NCBI RefSeq assembly: GCF_014529535.1
Contig: NW_023504022.1
Location: 9,921,028 to 9,985,027, forward strand
Length of the DNA stretch: 64,000 nt
Direction: 5' to 3'
Origin: Bradysia coprophila
Lineage: Eukaryota; Arthropoda; Insecta; Diptera; Sciaridae
This document shows positions 20,887-31,699 of the stretch, piece after piece. Under the pieces are notes generated by a model. The model was given only the letters and a program-made list of their open reading frames with translations. It did no database searches and had not been told where the DNA came from. Both the position numbers and the translations under genes were made by a program. Position 1 is the first letter of the stretch. Every line of letters starts with the position of its first letter.

Positions 20887-22380
20887 ATGTTATCAACGAT
20901 AAGGATTTGCCGTTTATTGGCAAAACAAAATGCAGCAGCAACTGTCACCGTGAAACGAGATTATTGTAAGCAAAATGTGAAGGTAGGCCTTTGCAAAATG
21001 TTGTTGATTTCTCAGTTAACTACTCTCTCCTCCAGCCAATTGTCTGGCCTCGGAAAATTGTGTCTGGCGTTCAGCCAACCGGTATCCTACATTTGGGAAA
21101 TTATCTCGGTGCAATAACTCGCTGGGTTGATCTGCAAAATGCTGGCGAGAATGTCTCGTATTTCATCGCTGATTTGCATTCAATTACATTGCCACAGGTT
21201 TGTCTTTGTGCTGCAGACATTCTGACTGAAAGATTCCTTTAAACTCCACTCCAATGTCTTTTCTAGGATCCGAAGGAACTTAGACAAAACATTCTTCAAA
21301 TGACCGCAACGTTACTGGCCTGTGGCATTGATCCCGATAAGTCGACACTTTTCGTTCAGTCATCCATCAAACAACATGCCGAATTGTGCTGGATTTTCGG
21401 TTGTTTGGCAACAATGGCTCGTTTGAATCGATTGCAACAGTTTAAGGACAAGTCAGCGAATATGAAAGATATTCCTCTGGGACTGTTTGTCTATCCAGTG
21501 CTGCAGACAGCTGATATTTTAATGTACAAGTGCGTATGAGATGTTGAGTGCTTCGGAGCTTCATGACTCATTAGTTGTCATCATCCGATATGCAATAACG
21601 ATGTAAAATATTTCGCAGAGCCACACACGTCCCAACTGGCGATGATCAATCGCAGCAATTGCAGGTAGCCCAGGACATTGCAAATACATTCAACTTTCGA
21701 TTCGGAGAAACATTTCCCATTTGTCAAGGCATCATAGCTAAAGATACAAGCTGCCGCATCAAATCGCTCCGGGATCCTACAAAAAAGGTAGTTTCAGCTC
21801 TCACTGCAACTGGTGAACAAACTAATCTGTCCTTTCAATTCATAAAAAAGATGTCGAAATCTGACCCGAATCCGAAAACTCGAATTGAACTCCTCGATCG
21901 ACCTGAACAGATATTGAACAAGGTAAAAAAAGCAGTCACCGACTGTACATCGGCTGTTGCTTACGATCCGGAAACAAGACCCGGTGTATCCAATTTGATT
22001 GCCATTCATTCTCTGATGAGCGGAATTTCGATCGAACAAATTGTCAACGATGCATCGAATTTGGACACTGGCAAGTTAGTATTGCAATGAGAGTAATCAC
22101 TGTTCCGACTATAAAAAATTTCCATTTTTTCAGATATAAATTTCGCGTGGCTGACGCTGTAATCGAGAGAATCGATCCGATCCGATTGAAAATCGAGGAC
22201 TATCTCAAGAATCCGGAATATTTAATTGATGTTGTGAGAATTGGTGCGGAGAAGTCGAGTCGAATTGCTGAAGAGACCATAGTGGATGTTAAGAGAAAAG
22301 TCGGTGTAGGAGTTGGTGATCTATCGGAGTATAATTTCGCTGTGAATGAAGTAGAAAAGTTGAAAACACAGACTCAGTAG
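20887..22380 (+). CDS. WARS2: Mitochondrial tryptophanyl-tRNA synthetase
   Basis: Exons are 20887-20982, 21036-21197, 21267-21529, 21619-21787, 21851-22074 and 22134-22380, all with GT-AG introns. They give 386 residues, the usual size for this enzyme. The first ~32 residues are basic and hydroxylated, fitting a mitochondrial targeting peptide. The class I Rossmann fold shows the HIGH-type motif in TGILHLGN (residues 48-55) and KMSKS at 230-234. Also visible are GDDQ, the Trp-site region, and the C-terminal helical anticodon-binding part. The enzyme attaches Trp to mitochondrial tRNA-Trp using ATP. The 63-nt intron 21788-21850 has no stop and is in frame; reading through it would add 21 residues directly before the KMSKS loop. 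I remove it because the family has RDPTKKMSKSD contiguous. Confidence 0.95.
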
Positions 22381-22439
22381 AGGTAAAAGTGCAATTGTTA
22401 ATGGAGCAAGAAAATAAATTATGAAAAATACGGAACCTG

Positions 22440-23280
22440 TTCCTCTTTCAGTGTTAGTATCGAGAGTCACATGAATGTGCACAACCCCGGAGTATACCGG
22501 GAGCCGAAATTAAATTGTCTTGCTTGCTTCGCAAATTCAGACTTGAGTCAGATTCGAACCTAAACTTGAATCAAAATTGTTTTAGATACATTTGCAAGCT
22601 TTAAGTTGTAAATTGCTCGTCCTACACAGGGAGAAAAAGATTGTTCCGCAAACCTTAGGGTAATATTTCGATTTGTTCCATGATGTTTGTCATATCTTTT
22701 CCGGAAAATGGAAAATTGTTTTTCCAGAATTTTATGTGCAAAAGGTTTAAACTCCGAATATCTCCGAGAAAACCATATCTTTTTGAAAAATATCTTCGGT
22801 TCTGTAAAGTATGGCTCAATACCGATATTTCATGGAAGAACTTTTTTAGCCCCGTATGAAGTAGTAGAAGGGGCTTATAGGATTACGATGCCGTGTGTAA
22901 TTGATGGAACTCGAAGCAGACGGTAAGGGCAAAGTGTTTGCCTATGTTCATAGATGACGAATCCGCAATAAAAATTTGGGCCGTCTGTCCGTCTGTCCGT
23001 CACGTCGATATCTTGAGTAAATCAAATCCGATTTCAAAAATTTTTTTTTCCCTGAAAGATAGTCAAAATAGTGAGGCTAAGTTCGAAGATGGGCATATTC
23101 GGGTCGGCCCTTCGTGAGTTAGGGCCACCTAAGTGATTTAAGGTCTTTTGGTGATATTTATGGCAAAATAAACGATGGAAATGTAAATGACACGGCAAAT
23201 GATAGGTATTGTCAATACCAATCCAGGAAAAAAAAGTTTTTTAAAATCGGGTGAGTGGACCGTGAGTTAGGGCCTTAGAA
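22440..23280. repeat. Probable dispersed repeat with GTCTGTCCGTCTGTCC motif
   Basis: The segment around 22970-23280 has GTCTGTCC units, then GATATCTTGAGTAAATCAAAT, and alternating GTGAGTTAGGGCC phrases (23110, 23264). The GTCTGTCC words are the complement of the microsatellite at 18232. It runs directly into the 143-bp tandem repeat. The 79-residue frame at 22687 has no recognised domain. Confidence 0.4.
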
Positions 23281-23288
23281 GTGAAAAG

Positions 23289-23742
23289 CTACTAGGGCCC
23301 TATGTGTATTTTACATATAACTCGACTAAATTTCATATGTTTTTCGTAATTTTTGTTTCATTTGAAAGATAATCGAACACCGAATAGAATGTTGTTGAAA
23401 AAAAAAAAATTTGGGTCCTTGGACTAAGGCCGCTACTAGGGCCCTATGTGTATTTTACATATAACTCGAGCAAATTTCATCCGTTTTTCGTAATTTTTGT
23501 GTCATTTGGAAGGTAATCGAACGCCGAATAGAAAGTTGTTGAAAAAAAAAAAATTGGGTCCTTGGACTAAGGCCACTACTAGGGCCCTATGTGTATTTTA
23601 CATAGAACTCGAGTAAATTTCATTCGTTTTTCGTAATTTTTGTGTCATTTGGAAGGTAATCGAACGCCGAATAGAAAGTTGTTGAAAAAAAATTAAATTT
23701 GGGTCCTTGGACTAAGGCCACTATTAGGGCCCTATGTGTATT
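23289..23742 (+). repeat. Tandem repeat, ~143-bp unit, about 3.2 copies
   Basis: Units start at ~23289, 23433, 23576 and 23720 with the phrase CTACTAGGGCCCTATGTG. Each contains an ACTCGA...AAATTTCAT block, an A-run of 9-12 and GGGTCCTTGGACTAAGGCC. Copies 2 and 3 are more alike than either is to copy 1, so the array grew in steps. Confidence 0.92.
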
Positions 23743-24685
23743 TATACTCAATAAATTAAAATTTTAGGGCTATTTGAAATTTTTGTTTTATTTGAGAGGA
23801 ACGTCGTACGGGGCTTAGTAATTGCGCTATGCGCAATTTCTAAGATGTACACATTACATAATAATTTTACTTTAACTACTTTAACCGGCGCATAGGCTTA
23901 CGGTCAAAGTAGGGTGACAGACGCACTAGGGTCACGTACGCAATAGATATACGGGTTTGTACGGGGCTCAGTCGCAGCAAACGCTCCGACTGTTCTGATG
24001 GCTCGTTTTTTAACTATTTTATTGGTCCCGTTCCTCGATGCAATTATTTTTATGGGGTTAAAGGGGTAAAAAAAGTTTCTCAGGTGTTTGGAAATTTTTT
24101 CGTCACACATTTGGACTTTTGACAAGTTTGAAGTCACCAGAGATCAGTTCCTTACACATCTTACATCTTACATCTTCACGGTCCATTGACTTCCCTATTC
24201 TAGAACTAGAACTATAGAACTGCAAGGAATTCAGGCGATTTTTCCAGCTCCCTCTTGGTTCTTATAAATTGACCTACAAGTAACTTAACCATCAGTGGTT
24301 TCGGAAAAATGACTGAAAAAACAATTTTCCAGTTTCAGGAAAAAAAATTCTTGGAAAGATATCGTCAAAAGTAAACTAAAATCCAGTATGCTTTATTTCA
24401 GAAAAACACCGATGCCTCTTACCTGCACTGTGCATCGAAGAGACCGAAAAGCATAAAACCTTTTTTTTAAATTACCGCCTTTCACCACGTCTGAATCAAA
24501 CTTTCCATTGAATGGGTTTGATGACATAAGTGGCGTTCTGTGTAGAACCTTGCCGAACGTACCTAACTTCATTCTAGTTGGTGTGTCAAAATCCATTTGT
24601 TTTATATTTTCGTGTTTGCCATTACACATTATATCAATCCTTGCATTGACTGTTTCTCATCCAGCGAAAGGCTAAACGAAATAAA

Positions 24686-25415
24686 ATGTCTTTCGACACA
24701 ATTCCAAAAGATCTTCGTGGACTACGCGCTTGTCTGGTCTGTTCGCTTGTGAAGGTAAGAATTTGGGAATTTATTATCATTTCACTCAAGGATGATGTCG
24801 ATGCCCTAATTGAACTCGAAAACATGTTAGTGTTCTACCAAGCTACTCATGCGAGTGTATCTGGCATTGAATGTACTTATTTCAACGTGTGCAAGTTGAA
24901 TATATGTTTTGAGCCTAATTTTGAACAGTTGTGTACGCGTAAATCCGATTCGTTTAGTTCGCAAAACTCCATTCCTTCATACGTTCATTAGAAACCGGAG
25001 TTTCGAAATCAAAATCATCTTGCCACCTCTAGCCTCAAATCTCAAATTTTCTTTTCCTAATTTTTCAGTCGTTCGAGCAATTCGAATACGATGGATGCGA
25101 CAACTGCGAGGATTTCCTGCGAATGAAAAACAACAAAGACAATGTGTACGATTGCACCAGTAACAATTTTGACGGACTAATTGCAGTCATGAGCCCAGAA
25201 GACAGTTGGGTGTGCAAATGGCAGAGAATAAGTATAAAAAAACATGGAAATTTGCCAGTCCAGTCATAATCTTACTATTTTCCATCTTTTCATCAGGTCG
25301 ATTTACTCGGGGTATCTATGCTATATCCGTATCCGGCCGATTACCCAAAGGAATTATACGAGACATGAAGAATCGTGGCATTCCATACAGACTTCGAGAC
25401 ACCAGCCAACGTTAA
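24686..25415 (+). CDS. spt4: Transcription elongation factor Spt4
   Basis: Exons 24686-24754, 25069-25231 and 25297-25415 give 116 residues (human SPT4 is 117). The zinc-binding cysteines are present: [10 protein letters not shown] (residues 15-23) and YDGCDNC (~31-37). The [24 protein letters not shown] and RDTSQR blocks are all family landmarks. Spt4 binds Spt5 (NusG-like) to form DSIF, which controls pausing and processivity of RNA polymerase II in the nucleus. The start ATG gives the expected [12 protein letters not shown]-terminus. Intron 1 is 314 nt and intron 2 is 65 nt. AATAAA follows at about 25528. Confidence 0.97.
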
Positions 25416-25669
25416 CGATGCATTATTGTCTGTGTGCCACTTGATTTGCTGACTGAATATGAGTTTTTTTTTGAAATAGAGAGGAGACGTTTGTCTATTG
25501 TAATTGGAAGGAGACATTAAACGAGATCAATAAAAATATTTATCAAATGAAAAGATCAGTTCGGAGTCGACGACGTATTTGATCGAAAATGTTGGATAAA
25601 ATTGATGAATTTTATTGAAGTGGTTAGGCCGAAAATACACGAGTAATTTCGCACTGCTGAGATCGGCAA

Positions 25670-26176
25670 TTATTCTGTTTTTTTCCATTGTACTCCACCA
25701 CATTCACCACATAGGCTAAAATATGGAAAAGCTGCGTCATTGTCGGTTTGAGCAAAATTGTCGATTGAAATTTTGACTAAAACTGGGCCAATCTCCCTTA
25801 TCGAGATGGGTTGGCTGTTATGGTAACCATACTCTGATCTTTTTACGGTATTAGATATCCACGATGTCTCAGAGGTCTCAGCTGATTGATGTCCATGGGA
25901 TCCATTAACTCCTAACAAAATTTAGGCGATGTCGTCATCTAAATGTTTTTGTTGCTCAACAAACTCTGTTCAAAATTGAACATGAAAAATCCAATCCGTT
26001 ACTATTGGAAGTGAACTTTTTATCAAAACTATGTCGGCAATACTAGCCGATAACATGCAAGTTAGTCCCTCATAATGACACGGGTTTGTCTGACAATGAC
26101 AATTCGAAGATTTGACCGTTGTCAGGCGCAAAAGCACAAGTGAAGATGTCAGTTTCCGGTGAGATTCAATTCCCAT
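25670..26176 (-). pseudogene. Possible decayed secreted-protein gene
   Basis: On the minus strand a TATATAAAC box (~26215) precedes an ATG at 26176. Two open stretches follow in different frames. One lies in 25970-26176; it also has an alternate frame with a plausible protein phrase, DIFTCAFAPDNGQIFEL. The other, at 25918-25670, reads like real protein (ISIREIGPVLVKISIDNF, FSLCGECGG). No single frame or clean splice joins them. I do not recognise a family. It may be a broken gene or a chance arrangement. Confidence 0.25.
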
Positions 26177-26642
26177 GATCGAAACTAAATTGCACGTGGA
26201 CTCTCAGTTTATATAGTGGAACAGAAGCAGTGTAACAAAGATTAAAAAAATACAATTTAATTCTAAAATCTACGGCCGGTGGCGCTACACTGCTTCTACG
26301 AGAAAAAATTGCTTCATTATCGAAAAATGCAGGACTACACACACACGCATAACTCGATAATTCCGTTTATTTGTAAGAAGGCGCCACTGTGTAGTGTAGT
26401 AACAAATTTAAAGCACATTTTTTATGGAAATTTTCAATGTGGCCATAATAACAGGGCCTTGTGAGGTTGCTCTTATCTCAAAATTGTTCTATCATGTAAT
26501 GAATCATCGGCAGATCAAACAGCGTATGCAGCAAAATGACGATTTGGATTCCAAATCCTCCAAAATCGTCAAAATAATTTTTTTGTACAGCGATGCACTA
26601 TTAAATGCTTCATGCGACGAAGAAGATCGTACTTTTCATAAT

Positions 26643-26760
26643 CACGACAGAGTAAAATAAACCAGACAGGAGCAGTTCATTTTTGAATGTCAAATAACGA
26701 GATAATTCAGGTCCCTAGTCAAAGCGAGTGCTCGTGCCTGGTTTACTTTACTCTGCCGTG
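26643..26760. mobile_element. 118-bp MITE, 8-bp target duplication
   Basis: Ends are CACGACAGAGTAAAATAAACC and its near complement (GGTTTACTTTACTCTGCCGTG). Exactly outside both ends is TTCATAAT (26635-26642 and 26761-26768), an 8-bp target duplication as made by hAT- and P-type transposases. A second copy is at 57177-57327, and a fragment at ~57847. The interior phrase AATTCAGGTCCCTAGTCAAA is shared. Confidence 0.9.
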
Positions 26761-26790
26761 TTCATAATTCATGCAGTTCTTTCGACACTC

Positions 26791-27098
26791 ACCTGAAAAC
26801 GGTTTGCAATAAAACTGCTCCTCATTTTATAAGTCTGATTCACAGAATCACGGAATCTAATAGGTTATTTGCCCAGGAACAACGCAATAAAATGGCAGAA
26901 AAAGAAGGAATTACGAATCACTTTCAATTCGACAGCACAAATTAGCCGAAAAGTATCTGATGGAATATACGTTAAGAAACATTTGGAAGTGAGAGCATAC
27001 TTAATAAAAATTATTTTATGAAAATTCACTCATCTGAAAAACGGTTTACAATAAAACAGCTCCCCATTTTTTAAGTCTGAGCCACAGAATTCACCGAA
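26791..27098 (+). repeat. Two ~68-bp direct repeats 240 bp apart
   Basis: 26791-26858 and 27032-27098 share CTGAAAACGGTTT-CAATAAAAC and TAAGTCTGA-CCACAGAAT at about 85% identity. The segment between does not code. Confidence 0.7.
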
Positions 27099-27114
27099 TA
27101 TAAGATAAAATCCG

Positions 27115-27278
27115 TTACATAACTCGGCTTCGCCTCGGATCAATAAAATTCACACACAAACTCGCGCCGCGTATAACCAACAAAGTGACATTTTCCTTAT
27201 ACAAAATGTGTCATTTTGTCAATTATTGTGAATGACGGGGCGCGAAATTCCTAGCAGCCCTCAACCGTTGTTATGTAA
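27115..27278. mobile_element. Foldback/MITE family A, copy 1 (TTACATAAC ends)
   Basis: Begins TTACATAAC and ends GTTATGTAA. The interior has CTTCGCCTCGGATCAA and AATTCACAC, shared with the copies at 52505-52612 and 57946-58071. Confidence 0.65.
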
Positions 27279-27299
27279 GTGACTATTACTTAATAAAGC

Positions 27300-29630
27300 A
27301 ACAGAACTTTGCAGATCGAAGTAAAGTATTATTTAAACCCCTAGACGCACACTGCCTTAAGTAAAAAATAATAATTTGAAATCCTCGTGTAGAAATCAAC
27401 ACCAGATGTCATTCCTATAACTCATGTAAAACATTTTCACTAAATTTCGATTTTCCCCTGGAAAATTCTAAATAAATTTTTAGACATGCGTTGTGGTGCA
27501 ATGAAAAACTCATTTTGTGAGAATGTCGTACAATAACAGTATATGGTACGATAACTAACATGGCGCGCTCGCATTGATTTTCATTCAGCACACCAGTGAC
27601 TATTTTCACAAAAAATATTTCTTCAATCTTGCGGGTCAGCGCCGATTATTTAATCAGATTCCAAGTAACTTCCTTAATTCGTACGGTATAATAGTTAATT
27701 GATAGTTTAAGTGAATTCTATTTAAATTTAACACAAAAAAAGGGAAAACCAAAGTGATTTTGTCTTATTGATTTCTCCCGAGTAAGAGAAAAAAAAAGTG
27801 GTACCTGGGTTGGATACATATAGTATAATATGAACGGGAACACTTTAAATGAAAAGTGATTTTGTAACAATATTTGTTTCTAATTTAGCATTTAGTGTTA
27901 AACCTATGACGAGTGTGTAATTGAATATACGGTGTGCAATTGACCTTTCCGGAATATATATAAATTCTGATCAGATATAAGCAAAATGAACCCGGAAATT
28001 GAATGTGAATTTTACTGTTAAAGTGGACTAGGGCGTGTTTGCAATTTAATTGCCGGTTATTGAGGGTGGCACATGATAGCTTAATGATTTATAATTCGAT
28101 TGACTGTGTTGTGTGCATGGAAAATAAATTTTGACATTGTAATTGGAAGCGGTATGATCGGACGAGAACACCCTTTATGATAAAAAAAGCACATTCGTTT
28201 AATTACCGCATCGAGCATCTCAAGTAATTTTGTGCAGACTTTTTTTTTGGGGTGAGTTTAATTATAATTTAATTAATTGAAAATCTTCCATCGAAAGAAT
28301 ACATTTACATGGAAGTATGTGCTGCGAGCAGAACATTTTTTAATTTAATTTTTTTTTTGATCTAACCCTGTCAACTGTTAATGTATTTAAATCACCATTG
28401 ATTTATAGATTTTTCTTTACATATATATTCTCCCCCCTCACGCAATTAGGCCTTTTGTGAGTGTATTTCGTTGTAGGCCTGTATTGTAATCTTCAACATA
28501 TTTTTTTTTGCATCGGCGCCTCAAAACATCATATGATGAGAGCCAGGAGGTTGTTGTATAGTTGAGTGCTTGATTTTTTTTTAACGTACAATACGGTGCG
28601 GTTATCTCTTCCAATATTTATAACCGATTGTTATTCAGTGAATACGATTAGTTTTGCAAAAATATATCGATTTGAAATCGATAGAAACATTTTCATGACC
28701 AGTACGATGGCAAGCAATCAGGTATGAAGCGGTTTCGTTTAAAAAAAAAAAAAAACAAAAAACAAAAACCGAGAAGAAATTATAATTTTGACTTTATGAG
28801 CAACTGGTGCACAGCTACAGTTTACTTTCTTTAATTAGAAAAACAATTCTCCATTTAATGGACCCATCCAAGTTCAGTGAAATAATAAATTAAAAATTGT
28901 TCCTCAAGGCAATTTTTTTGTAACTTTTTCCCCCATTCCATGTGAAAACAGTAAAACTATAAAGCGGCATATTTCTACCAAAAATGTTACTCATTTCCAA
29001 TTTTTTCTGCGGTGGTTAAAAACGTTACATCATACGAAAAACGATAATTTCTTTTTTTTCTATTTTTATGTATCAACGTGAATGTTTCGTCAGCTCTCGC
29101 GACGTCATTCTGTCTCATATTTATCTATATTTAATTTCAAAATAAGAATATGTTCACGCGACCATCGCATTCATGTCATAATAACACACTTGCGATTTGT
29201 TAGTTAATTCTATTTACACAATTTATGGTCTCGCATGTTCTATTTTAATGGTTCAGGAGAGAGTTTTGACGGACGTGTATAAATACACACAACTCATCAT
29301 GTACATAGCTAGCGCATATATAACTAAAGATGAGAGTCAACACGGGATGTGTCGATTGTTTACATTTGAATAGGAAATTAGAAATTAACCATTCACGAGA
29401 AACGATTGAGTGCTTTATCAGTACTTATAGTCAATGATACACCGTCTCCCATCGCGTTTTATTTTTGTCTCAAGCATCTTTAAATGACCTGAGTTCAAAA
29501 TTAGATAAATACGCGTGGCTCATCTGTGCTGTGATGCACACACCAATTTGCATCACATTTAATAGGTAGATTGTGTTATTGATTGCGTATACGATCTTCC
29601 AAACTTTTATTTTGATTGCATAAAAAGGTG
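27300..29630. other. Long non-coding AT-rich stretch
   Basis: I find no exon, repeat family or RNA gene with confidence. There are many A/T homopolymer runs. It may be distal sequence of the reductase gene at 38 kb or plain intergenic DNA. Confidence 0.35.
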
Positions 29631-29645
29631 GTCAATCGGTTAGTT

Positions 29646-29905
29646 ACAGGGACTATTTTGAGAAATTCCTTCTTCAAAATATTCTCAGTCTCCAATTTCT
29701 TAAAAATATCTTAAAATAGTTTGTAGGATGAGCGCACCAGCCTCCAGCATTTGGACACCTATTGTCCTCTCATTGATAAGTTTTTATATGAAAGAAAGAA
29801 CAATAGGTGTCAGACTGGTGCCGCCACCCTATGTTTTCTCGAAAATTTCTGACGTTTACCTAGGTTTTCAAAATTTCAAAAAAAATTCTTAAAAATAGTC
29901 CCTGG
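29646..29905. mobile_element. Foldback element carrying a second, inner inverted-repeat MITE
   Basis: Outer ends: ACAGGGACTATTTTGAGAAATT (~29646) and AATTCTTAAAAATAGTCCCTGGATG (~29888), inverted. Inside, 29732-29822 is a second inverted-repeat unit (GCGCACCAG...ACACCTATTGTCC / GAACAATAGGTGTCAGACTGGTGCC). The inner unit recurs at 44462-44550 in the other orientation. Confidence 0.65.
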
Positions 29906-29909
29906 ATGA

Positions 29910-31500
29910 AGCTCACCTCACAATAAAGGCAAATCAAAGCTTATTTATTGTTGTTTTGGCTTATATGCAACCATTCTGTAAGTCTTTCATTTCTAAAAAT
30001 TCTGCTATTTTTCTTTTGTAAGTTGTTCCTCCAAAGACGTTGATTAGGTTGAACCGAATTTCTTAAAAGATTTGGGTAATAATGATCTCTAATAGACAGC
30101 TGTGCTCATTGGTCTTTATTATACAAATTTTCATTAATATAACGTTACGACCGGAAAATGATTTTAAAACGAGAAAAAAAGTAATTTTTCGTAATACTAT
30201 ATTCATTGTGTCGGTCGTAAATTTTTTGATATGAATTGGTCACGATGATATTCCACTTAAAACCTGATTTTGTTGGATTTTCGTCAGTTTATTCGATAAA
30301 CCTTTTTTTGTAAATATTGTTTTTGTCATGTCGAATTTGACGTCTACCCCTATGAATAATTTTCAACGAATATCCAACTCTAGTAGAAAGACACACCTGA
30401 TAATATAACGTTTAATACGTTGACACTTTGAAGAGCTAAGTGTGAATGCGGAAAAAATCACAGTAAACTTCTACAGGTTATGGCCCTTTATTTTCTGAAG
30501 GGAAAATTGTTATATTTCGTTAAAGAAATAATCGATTGGATTATCTGATCAGCATTGTGTTTATTGAAACCATGCTATTTAAGGTAATGAATTTTCATTA
30601 CCTCAATAACATTTAGAAATGCTTTGCTACGGTTCGTTTTTCGGTTGATTATTTTGTACATAATTTATTGAGCTATAAAAATCCTCATTGAAAAGATCTC
30701 ACGAAAATTCAACATAAACTTTCCTGTTCCATTTTTATTACCGGAATGTTAAGCACAGAAATTGATTTTATTTTGTTCACCAAGTACTTCGTCTATTAAT
30801 ATTCTCTAAATCCCTAATTTAATGTTAAGGCATGCAACTCGCTCTCTACATATCTCTTAAAGATCGTGATCATCTGTGAAAAGTTCACTTAGCAAAATAT
30901 AAAATTTGTGTTAAATTCACACCATGGTGTCTCTGTATGCGTTGATATAATATTTGCTCGGCCGGTCACACCCCAAAACAACACCGGCTTACGTATATAT
31001 CAGTTAGTTTGTTATACATATATATACCAATCCTTTTCGTATTCAATTTTAGGTTTCCCAATTATAATGTAGTTTTGGGGTATATGCAAAAATAACAAAA
31101 CTTTCCCTTACGCCTGAAAAGTTCTTCAATGACTTTCGCTAAGATAACTCAAGAACTATTTATCTTCCCATTGGCAACTGTGTCATGAATCGAAATTCTC
31201 GAAAAAGAAACGGTGTATCTGTTGAGTGTATCACTTCGCTCATAGTGCTGCTATTAGCGAACCGACCATAATTACTTTCGCCTGATCGTCATTTTCGTTT
31301 CATGCAATGTGTTGTTCATACACAATATCTGCAGCATGTAACTACACATATTTATCGACTATGTTTACACTCATTTCTTTTTCGATAAACCAAACATTTA
31401 TTTACGTTAGAGATTATACCTTCTAATATAGAATGGACTGACTCAAGAAAAAATATAAATCGACTTTAGTCTAATGCTAGCAGCGGTATCGTGCGGTTCC
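29910..31500. other. Non-coding AT-rich stretch
   Basis: No frame over 60 residues and no repeat that I can link to another part of the window. Confidence 0.35.
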
Positions 31501-31507
31501 ACTAAAA

Positions 31508-31646
31508 TATAAATAACAACTCTCTTGTAATGGAGAGGAAAACATTATTCAATTCGCATTGTTAAAATGCTTAAAAGAGTTAAGTGGTTAATGGTTATAT
31601 TTTTAGTTTTATGCTGTTGCTTTCAGTGTGCCGCCTCCATGTATCA
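31508..31646 (+). CDS. Possible first exon of a small secreted peptide
   Basis: A TATAAATA box at 31508-31515 precedes an ATG at 31567 by 59 nt. The frame then encodes MLKRVKWLMVIFLVLCCCFQ and CAASMY (31567-31644), a textbook signal peptide with a small-residue cleavage site (CAA-S). A strong donor GTAAGG follows at 31647. The second exon is uncertain: acceptors at ~31848 and ~31965 each lead quickly to a stop, giving mature tails of only ~5-12 residues. The architecture is like the peptide gene at 3.3 kb. Without a clear exon 2 it stays tentative. Confidence 0.4.
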
Positions 31647-31699
31647 GTAAGGAAAATATACGTTAAAAATGTAAGTCAATCAATTATAAAAGCAAGAAA

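Noticed and set aside
24393-24629. 78-residue minus-strand frame diverging from Spt4
   Set aside because: It has a possible donor after CTVQ and a following acceptor, but the resulting ~75-residue protein has no recognised family and its ATG is only 56 bp from the Spt4 ATG. Too weak to call.
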